Part shown: piece after piece, positions 61,401 to 64,000 of the stretch
How positions within the stretch are numbered: position 1 is the first letter of the stretch
How the letters are laid out: each line of letters opens with the position of its first letter
From: Antedon mediterranea
Lineage: Eukaryota > Echinodermata > Crinoidea > Comatulida > Antedonidae
NCBI RefSeq assembly: GCF_964355755.1
Contig: NC_092676.1
Coordinates: 25,836,288-25,900,287, forward strand
Direction: 5' to 3'
DNA length: 64,000 nt
The notes under the pieces: generated by a model
Told to the model about the DNA's origin: nothing
Database searches by the model: none
The model's input: only the letters and a program-made list of their open reading frames with translations
Position numbers and translations under genes: made by a program

Positions 61401-63920
61401 CCATCAGTTATAACAACTGCTCTACCACCAACATCAACTACAGGACAGCCATCAGCCGTGACTACAGGACGGCCATCAGCCTTGACTACAGCTCTACCAC
61501 CAACATCAACAACAGGAGAGTCAACAGCTGTGACTACTGGACAGCCATCAGCTGTAACAACAGGAGAGCCATCAGTTGTTACTACAGGAGAGCCATTAGT
61601 TGTTACTACAGGACAACCATCAGCTGTAACAACAGGACGGCCATCAGCTGTGACTACAGGACAATCTACTACAGGACAGCCATCAGCTGTTACAACAGGA
61701 CAGACATCGGCTACAACTACAGGACAGTCATCAGCTGTAACAACAGCTCTACCACCAACATCTACTACAGGAGAACCATCAATTGTTACAACAGGACAGT
61801 CATCAGCTATAACTACAGGACAGCCATCAGCTGTAACAACAGCTCTACCATCAACGTCAACTACTGGACAACCATCAGCTGTGACTACAAGACAACCATC
61901 AGCTGTTACAACAGCTCTACCACCAACATCAACTACAGGACAGCCATCAGCTAATACAACAGGGCCACCATTAACACGAGGCACTACAACCTTTACTCCA
62001 GCAGTTACTACAGGTTAATTTTAAATTAAATAACAACAAATCATAATCTCCAATTATTGTACATTAAAGTGATATTTTGCTATTATGTATGTTATTACAG
62101 CTGAAGTAAAGAAATAACTCACTAGCAGTAATAATTTTATTTTTTAACAGAACGAGTTACTACTTGCTACAGTGGTGAATTCATATGTAAAAGTAATGGT
62201 GAATGCATTCCTGGAGATTCTGTGTGTGATCGTGATTGTGATTGCAGAGATTGTTCTGATGAAGAAGTCTGTGGTAAGTTAAATCAATTTCATAAGCTCA
62301 TTTGCGGATTGGTTGTAAATTTATCTTAGTTTTATTTATTTTTTTTTTATATATTGAGGTATAAGTTGAAAAACACATAAAGCATAAAAAACAAAATGCA
62401 GCTAAAGCCTAAAAAAATATGATTACAAATACCATAACATTTAAATTCTAAAATGACTTTTGTTTTTAAAAAGTTTTTATATTATACATCAATATTGAAA
62501 AATAAATGCTATTAGGAGACAATAGTGCAAGCTGCCTTTACATTTGTTTGATTCTGACTTAAAGGTTTTACAACTACTACAAGAAAACCCAATGCGGAAG
62601 CAACAACTATGGAATCTACTACTGCGCCGGAAAGTACAACTGTTAGAAATAGATACAGTACTACAGTAACTACAACGGTTTATATTAGGCCAAATGCAAC
62701 TACTCTACCTTACACAACAAGAGAGCATGAAACATCTGCTTTTGTGCCAAGTACTATTGTAACAACCAGTAATGGTGTTGAAACCACTCTGGTACACACT
62801 ACTGGTGTGGTCACTTCAGGCTTGCCAACCACTAATGCTGTATATACAACTGGACAACAAAAAACAACTGCCGGTTTTGAAACAACTACTGGTCAACAGA
62901 TAACCACAGGTGAACATATCACAACCGGTGGACAGATGACCACAGGGCCACAAAATTTGAACCCAACCACATTTAGAGAAGTGACTGTTGAAGAAGCAAC
63001 TACAGGTAGCCCAGTAACAACTGAACACAAGACAACCGTCAATGTTCAGACAACTGGTCAACCTATGACCACAGGTCAATCTATGACCACTGGTCGTGAA
63101 ATGACCACTGGTGCACAACAAACTACTGGTATGGAACCAACAACCAGTTTGCTAACGACTGGTAATCAACCGACAACTGGTGAACAAGCAACAACTGGCG
63201 TACCAATGACAACGGGTATACAAACAACTACCGGATTTATACCAACTACGACTGGTCTTCCAGTTACCAGTGGTGTACCAACTACCACTGGAATACCACT
63301 TACAACCGGAATCGAGAAAACTACCGCAGTGGAATCTACCACTGGTTTTCTTACTACTACCGTTATCACCACCTCTGAAACAACAACTACTATTGCTGTA
63401 ACTACACAAAAGCCAACAGGTTAGTTTTTTATCATAGTTATATAATTTTGCCAAGTAAAGTATTTGCTTTGTGTGTTTGTTAGCACAATAGCATATCCAC
63501 AATTTTTAAGTTATCGTCCTTAATTTTTTAGTGTTAATATGTATATACTTACAGAACATACCTATATATTTTCAGGAAAGTGTATATGTTGGTCACGGCA
63601 CAAAACCTTATTATATTAATATCTTTCATACAAGATATTAAACATCAGTTGTGAGCCGTTTCTCTCCTAATAATGTTTTCCCTGATATATTTTACTTCAC
63701 TCAGTTTCTGAGTGCTTTTCTTATTCTTTGTTGTATTCTATTCTAGTTACTGAACTGACAACACCTTGTCAGTACGCTGAGTGGGGACTGTGGAGTGAAT
63801 GTAGTGTGTCGTGTGGCACTGGAAACAAGACTAGATCTCGAAGTTTCACCAATGAAGCCGACTGCCAGATAACGGAGAACAATTACGATACTGAATACTG
63901 CAATGAAATGGCTTGTCCAA
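22496..63920 (+). CDS. SSPO: SCO-spondin-like giant secreted glycoprotein with mucin domains (3' end outside window)
   Basis: SCO-spondin is a large secreted matrix protein. In vertebrates it polymerises into Reissner's fibre in brain fluid. About 41 exons in one frame give about 7,600 residues before the window ends. The start [20 protein letters not shown] followed by AQ is a signal peptide. The order is EMI-like (22496-24103), EGF (24224-24325), VWD-C8-TIL three times (24832-38549), LDLrA 1-6 (39288-42063), mucin 1 plus LDLrA 7, LDLrA 8, mucin 2, LDLrA 9, F5/8C plus mucin 3, LDLrA 10, mucin 4 and the first thrombospondin repeat. The set EMI-VWD-LDLrA-F5/8C-TSR in this order is known to me only from SCO-spondin. 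The mucin segments are not in the vertebrate protein. Module introns are phase 1. A mucin or otogelin relative is the alternative, but LDLrA, F5/8C and TSR modules argue against it. The exon chain is by eye and needs a transcript. Confidence 0.87.
22728..22930. mobile_element. TTAA-ended MITE family C, copy 3 (truncated)
   Basis: The left TIR TTAAAGATGTATTCTCCTAC and an interior matching the 9210 copy (GACTTTGAATATGCCATTTT, CACTTATAAAAAGTTCAAC, CCTTAAATTACAATTTT) are present. The right end is missing. It is in SSPO intron 1. Confidence 0.7.
23225..23530. repeat. AGGCCT/CTAGG palindrome cluster 3
   Basis: The largest of the three clusters, in SSPO intron 1, with many overlapping GGCCTAG and CTAGGCC words and no fixed period. 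Confidence 0.65.
25130..25375 (-). repeat. Dispersed repeat D, copy 2
   Basis: Reverse-complement match to 12260-12440 (ACCTTTCATCATTCACCTCA, TGTGCAATAGTATGTACTAT), with a poly-T-rich insertion in the middle. It is in a VWD1 intron. Confidence 0.6.
25526..25687 (-). mobile_element. MITE family A, copy 11
   Basis: Left CTCTGTCTACACTATCAAAT, right TTGATAGTGTAGACAGAGCC. Two-block core in the minus orientation. VWD1 intron. Confidence 0.82.
26191..28530 (-). CDS. NRF-6-like membrane acyltransferase, one exon, nested in an SSPO intron
   Basis: A 779-residue intronless reading frame on the minus strand, complete from ATG 28530 to TAG 26191. Residues 1-17 are a signal peptide ([15 protein letters not shown]). 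A Thr/Ser-rich stretch with N-glycosylation sites follows to about residue 130. Then comes the NRF domain ([55 protein letters not shown]), a membrane segment near 260 and an acyltransferase-3 domain with the usual blocks ([20 protein letters not shown] with the likely active-site His, [24 protein letters not shown]) and about ten membrane spans. NRF-6 of C. elegans acts in lipid and drug transport; the substrates of most relatives are unknown. The lack of introns and the antisense position suggest a retroposed or long-intronless copy. TTTTATA at 28575-28581 and TTTATT at 26058-26063 could be its TATA box and poly(A) signal. Confidence 0.93.
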   Translation of the reverse strand: MTGMLLLVMILAVSCQAQPQVVNNEVEAMKLIAKQRYVNSYQAKAEELQAAVDELIMKPLLSPSADLVSVQPTTASPSESTTSDMDTATSKWNQTDVPTTADGNVTNHSSFVTIVTNYTTINVTELPINTMTTKPSLSQCQIDLKTFQSDLLLGENYALMMVDSYGKLPPGILQGNIQYWLGLYDECLNQTREIGDGRINYRGKYCVAGLNARKTKLPSIGICVPDSCSDSDLMEILGPKTPDSLLSVSYVLCNEVPEYSAAAIICLIFLSFFGLLIVIGTVYDIWMRHKVSRQDGFEKLTEDDANVNSINNTPTTEGIALHTGASHTRRADRQTGRSIFGKVLLCFSLLINGDKILKTKQGEQSLGALNGIRVISLWWVMLGHTYAFAMTLFSNPTVTLDIISRFTFQAVGNATFSVDSFFFLSGLLVTYLTLKYLQKHDGKLNWVMFYVHRYLRLTPVYMMVIFIFTTLTIHFANGPLYQAFFSPNPVFGIASAVTPCQKYWWTNLLYINNLYPSGINEECIGWSWYLANDMQFYIISPFVIYLLYHYFFVGVAFWSGLLITCFGSLIGISMKYSIYAGLLPQTPDQRTLGADVIYIRPYTRISTYLVGMALGYILYKYKDRVRMPRFVAIMGWLAATGIALAVVYGLYGTYHGNPINKAGSVVYITLCRFSWSVALGWVAFACVTGYGGPVNTLLSWSFWIPLSRINYCAYLLHPIIMFVFYYSLPNLIYFTDLLLVYFFLGNIVLSYSAAFLLSVSIEAPFMALEKLLLNREKSV
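28575..28581 (-). promoter_or_regulatory. Candidate TATA box of the nested NRF-6-like gene
   Basis: TATAAAA on the minus strand about 45 bp before the ATG at 28530. If real, the nested gene has its own promoter and a 5' UTR of only about 20 nt. Other TATA-like words nearby keep this tentative. Confidence 0.35.
30292..30438 (+). mobile_element. MITE family A, copy 12
   Basis: SSPO C8-1 intron. Left TAAAGCTTTGTCTACACGAT, right TTGATAGTGTAGACAGGCGTA. Single-block core. Confidence 0.78.
30755..31180 (-). mobile_element. tRNA-derived SINE family E, full copy
   Basis: On the minus strand it starts GAGCGAGTGAGTGGTCTAGC (A box) and has AAAGGTTTGAGGCTCACTTG (B box), followed by a body with CGAATAAGAACTATAAACCA, GTACACATCTAGCTCATGTG and, at the end, GACCAGTCCTTGACTGAAGA. 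The body recurs at 38185-38400 and 40985-41175, showing a dispersed SINE family. It is in an SSPO intron. Confidence 0.75.
31833..31999 (+). mobile_element. MITE family A, copy 13
   Basis: Left TTAAAGCTCTGTCTACACTA, right decayed (TTGTTAGTGGAAAACAGGCTTGA). Two-block core. It starts 19 bp after the first VWD2 exon. Confidence 0.8.
34490..34835 (+). mobile_element. Non-LTR retrotransposon (LINE) 3' fragment
   Basis: Translates to [20 protein letters not shown] followed by [16 protein letters not shown]. This is the CxxC...H...C zinc-knuckle-like end that follows the reverse transcriptase domain in many invertebrate LINEs. It is followed by a GGGCCAATGGCCCATATACT tail and AATAATAAA. Only the 3' end is present. 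SSPO intron. Confidence 0.65.
37716..37880 (-). mobile_element. MITE family A, copy 14
   Basis: Left TAAAGCTCTATCTACACTTT, right TTGATAGTGTTGACAGAGCTTTA. Two-block core. SSPO TIL-4 intron. Confidence 0.8.
38185..38400 (+). mobile_element. SINE family E, body fragment
   Basis: Shares GTGTACACATCTAGCTCATG, TAAGAACCTAGTACATC and CAGTGTTTGACTGAAGAGGT with the copy at 30755-31180, in the opposite orientation. The tRNA head is missing. Confidence 0.6.
38963..39256 (+). mobile_element. tRNA-derived SINE family F, complete, (ATT)n tail
   Basis: Starts GGGCGTGAGGCGCAGTGTGT with A-box-like text. The B box is in GACCTAGGTTTGAACTCTCG. The body ends GCGCTATATAAATGTGGTAT followed by (ATT)n. This head-body-tail layout is that of a SINE. 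It is in the SSPO intron before LDLrA 1. Confidence 0.8.
39483..39648 (-). mobile_element. MITE family A, copy 15
   Basis: Left CTTGTCTACACTATCAAACT, right GTTTGATAGTGTCAGAGTGA then CGGAGCTTTA, with a small insertion. Two-block core. Between LDLrA 1 and 2. Confidence 0.78.
40985..41175 (-). mobile_element. SINE family E, fragment
   Basis: Contains CAGTCTAAGACTGGTCTCCG, GATGTACTAGGTTCTTTAAA and GAGCTAGATGTGTACACTAA, matching the 30755-31180 copy. The tRNA head is missing. Between LDLrA 4 and 5. Confidence 0.6.
42088..43669. mobile_element. 1.6-kb non-autonomous transposon with TTAA ends, family G
   Basis: TIRs are TTAAAGGGGGATTCTGGGTT at the left and AACCCGGAACCCCCCTTTAA at the right, filling most of the 2-kb intron between LDLrA 6 and mucin 1. 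The TTAA at both ends fits a piggyBac-type target site, although the TIR is not a textbook one. The interior is less AT-rich than its surroundings and includes CGCGACGTCATGTACG and CACGTGACGATGCC. No reading frame of useful length is found. Confidence 0.65.
43669..43836 (+). mobile_element. MITE family A, copy 16
   Basis: Abuts the right end of the family G element and shares its final TTTAA. Left TTTAAGCTCTGTCTAC, right partly lost (TTTGTAGACAGAGGATT). It has three ATGGTAGTGAT blocks, the most in the window. Confidence 0.78.
44018..45592 (+). repeat. SSPO exon: mucin domain 1 (TTGAEQ hexapeptide repeats) plus LDLrA 7
   Basis: A single exon of 525 codons. About 75 tandem 18-bp units encode TTGA followed by EQ, EL, QQ, AQ or EH, rich in Thr and suited to mucin-type O-glycosylation. 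Units up to about 44930 mostly use ACT GG(A/T), while later units use ACC GGA, so two separate amplifications are joined. The exon ends with an LDLrA module ([17 protein letters not shown] to [10 protein letters not shown]). All three frames of the minus strand stay largely open over the array only because the unit length is a multiple of 3. Confidence 0.92.
45827..46057 (+). other. SSPO exon: LDLrA 8 with Thr-rich flanks
   Basis: A six-cysteine module, [20 protein letters not shown] to [10 protein letters not shown], followed by a short Thr/Pro linker ([20 protein letters not shown]). Confidence 0.9.
46159..47295 (+). repeat. SSPO exon: mucin domain 2 (octapeptide repeats)
   Basis: A single exon of 379 codons with about 45 tandem 24-bp units, alternating TTG(E/Q)PSAV and TTALPPTS. 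It uses the same octapeptide as mucin 3, but with GEPSAV and GKPSAV more frequent, so the array has spread between exons of the same gene. Confidence 0.92.
47442..47600 (+). other. SSPO exon: LDLrA 9
   Basis: [20 protein letters not shown] to [10 protein letters not shown], preceded by a Thr-rich stub ([10 protein letters not shown]). Followed by a 15-residue linker exon at 48017-48061 ([15 protein letters not shown]). Confidence 0.9.
47601..48016. other. Intron after LDLrA 9 with a short palindrome
   Basis: Contains TCAGATGTTTTGCGCTACAC and, about 140 bp later, an inverted match (GTAGGGCAAAACATCTGACC), with TTTGTACTTTACACTAAG / AGTATAACGTACAAATTACG between. This is a probable small foldback element of about 180 bp (47699-47887), family unknown. 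Confidence 0.5.
48250..48699 (+). other. SSPO: discoidin (F5/8 type C) domain
   Basis: The first 150 codons of the giant exon. [54 protein letters not shown] and ELLGC follow the F5/8C pattern. There is a paired first and last Cys and the typical LG(M/L)E(D/S)G.I entry. F5/8C domains bind membranes, glycans or collagen. In SCO-spondin this domain sits within or after the LDLrA array, as here. Confidence 0.92.
48700..62013 (+). repeat. SSPO: giant mucin domain 3, about 4,440 codons in one exon
   Basis: The exon that starts with the F5/8C domain continues without an intron or stop to 62013. From about 48930 it consists of some 540 tandem 24-bp units, mostly TTGQPSAV with [24 protein letters not shown] and TTGQPSAI variants. 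Higher-order copies are visible: 49621 onward repeats at 50581 onward (offset 960, later 984), 52861 onward at about 53770 (offset 909), 54890 onward at 56283 (1392), and 57795 onward at 58692 (897). Irregular units all differ by whole codons: an extra Ser near 51985, a lost Thr near 53556 and shortened units near 58166 and 59061. Almost no Cys or aromatic residues occur, as expected for an extended O-glycosylated brush. Confidence 0.93.
62151..62273 (+). other. SSPO exon: LDLrA 10 with two extra cysteines
   Basis: [20 protein letters not shown] then [16 protein letters not shown]. It has eight Cys instead of six, the extra pair lying in the calcium-binding half. The final SDEEVC is intact. 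Confidence 0.85.
62565..63419 (+). repeat. SSPO exon: mucin domain 4 (irregular TTG repeats)
   Basis: A single exon of 285 codons, Thr-rich with loose units such as [20 protein letters not shown] and [15 protein letters not shown]. The units are much less homogenised than in mucins 1-3, so this may be the oldest array. The acceptor is the unusual but valid TGACTTAAAG. Confidence 0.85.
63747..63920 (+). other. SSPO exon: thrombospondin type 1 repeat
   Basis: [20 protein letters not shown] then KTRSRSF to YCNEMAC. It has the WxxW C-mannosylation motif (WGLW) and the CSVSCGTG O-fucosylation motif (CxxS/TCxxG). It ends at a GTAAGT donor, so the gene continues past 64000, where more such repeats are expected. 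Confidence 0.92.
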
Positions 63921-64000
63921 GTAAGTGATCTTTTACATGTTTACTTGTAAATAGAGACTTTTCAAACACAGCTTTAAGTTCGTTGACATAAAATGAATAC

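Noticed and set aside
48930-61960. CRISPR-like array of short repeats
   Set aside because: The units are contiguous, coding and without unique spacers, in an animal gene.
57041-61984. A 1,647-codon open frame on the minus strand ([10 protein letters not shown] repeats)
   Set aside because: The repeat unit is 24 bp, so a frame free of stops in one unit stays open over the whole array. The plus frame continues the F5/8C domain and has splice sites in phase; the minus frame has no domain or flanking exons.
22496-63920. Splitting the SCO-spondin-like gene into a VWD protein, a mucin and a TSR protein
   Set aside because: All exon junctions checked keep one frame with phase-1 borders. No internal stop, promoter or poly(A) context is evident between modules, and the domain order matches SCO-spondin.

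Overview
This window is eukaryotic. Its genes are split by short GT-AG introns, spacers are AT-rich, and many small inverted-repeat transposons and tRNA-derived SINEs are present. The proteins are animal proteins with clear vertebrate counterparts (FIG4, PEX7, RSPH14, SCO-spondin). The compact introns and dense clusters of AGGCCT palindromes suggest a marine invertebrate deuterostome, perhaps an echinoderm. The species call is inference only; the sequence does not settle it.

Layout. 183-3430 (+) is the 3' part of FIG4, a phosphoinositide phosphatase. 3901-7676 (-) is a complete PEX7, tail-to-tail with FIG4. 7677-9568 is a transposon-rich spacer between PEX7 and a head-to-head unrecognised gene of about 15 exons (9569-16306, +). 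17121-21006 (-) is a complete RSPH14 (radial spoke armadillo-repeat protein), convergent with the unrecognised gene. From 22496 to beyond the right edge (+) runs one very large secreted-protein gene with the SCO-spondin domain order: signal peptide, EMI, EGF, three VWD-C8-TIL blocks, ten LDL-receptor class A modules, a discoidin (F5/8C) domain and a first thrombospondin repeat. Four Thr/Ser/Pro mucin-like segments are inserted into this order. A one-exon NRF-6-type acyltransferase gene lies antisense inside one of its introns (26191-28530).

The most striking structure is one uninterrupted 13.76 kb exon (48250-62013). It encodes the discoidin domain followed by about 540 tandem copies of an octapeptide of the TTGQPSAV / TTALPPTS type. 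It contains recent internal duplications of about 0.9-1.4 kb, and every irregularity seen is a whole number of codons. If the model is right, this is a SCO-spondin with a giant mucin domain, a Reissner-fibre protein merged with a gel-forming-mucin design.

Mobile DNA explains much of the non-coding sequence: one foldback MITE family with 16 copies, at least five further inverted-repeat families, several tRNA-derived SINEs (one with a visible 10-bp target duplication), and a LINE 3' end.
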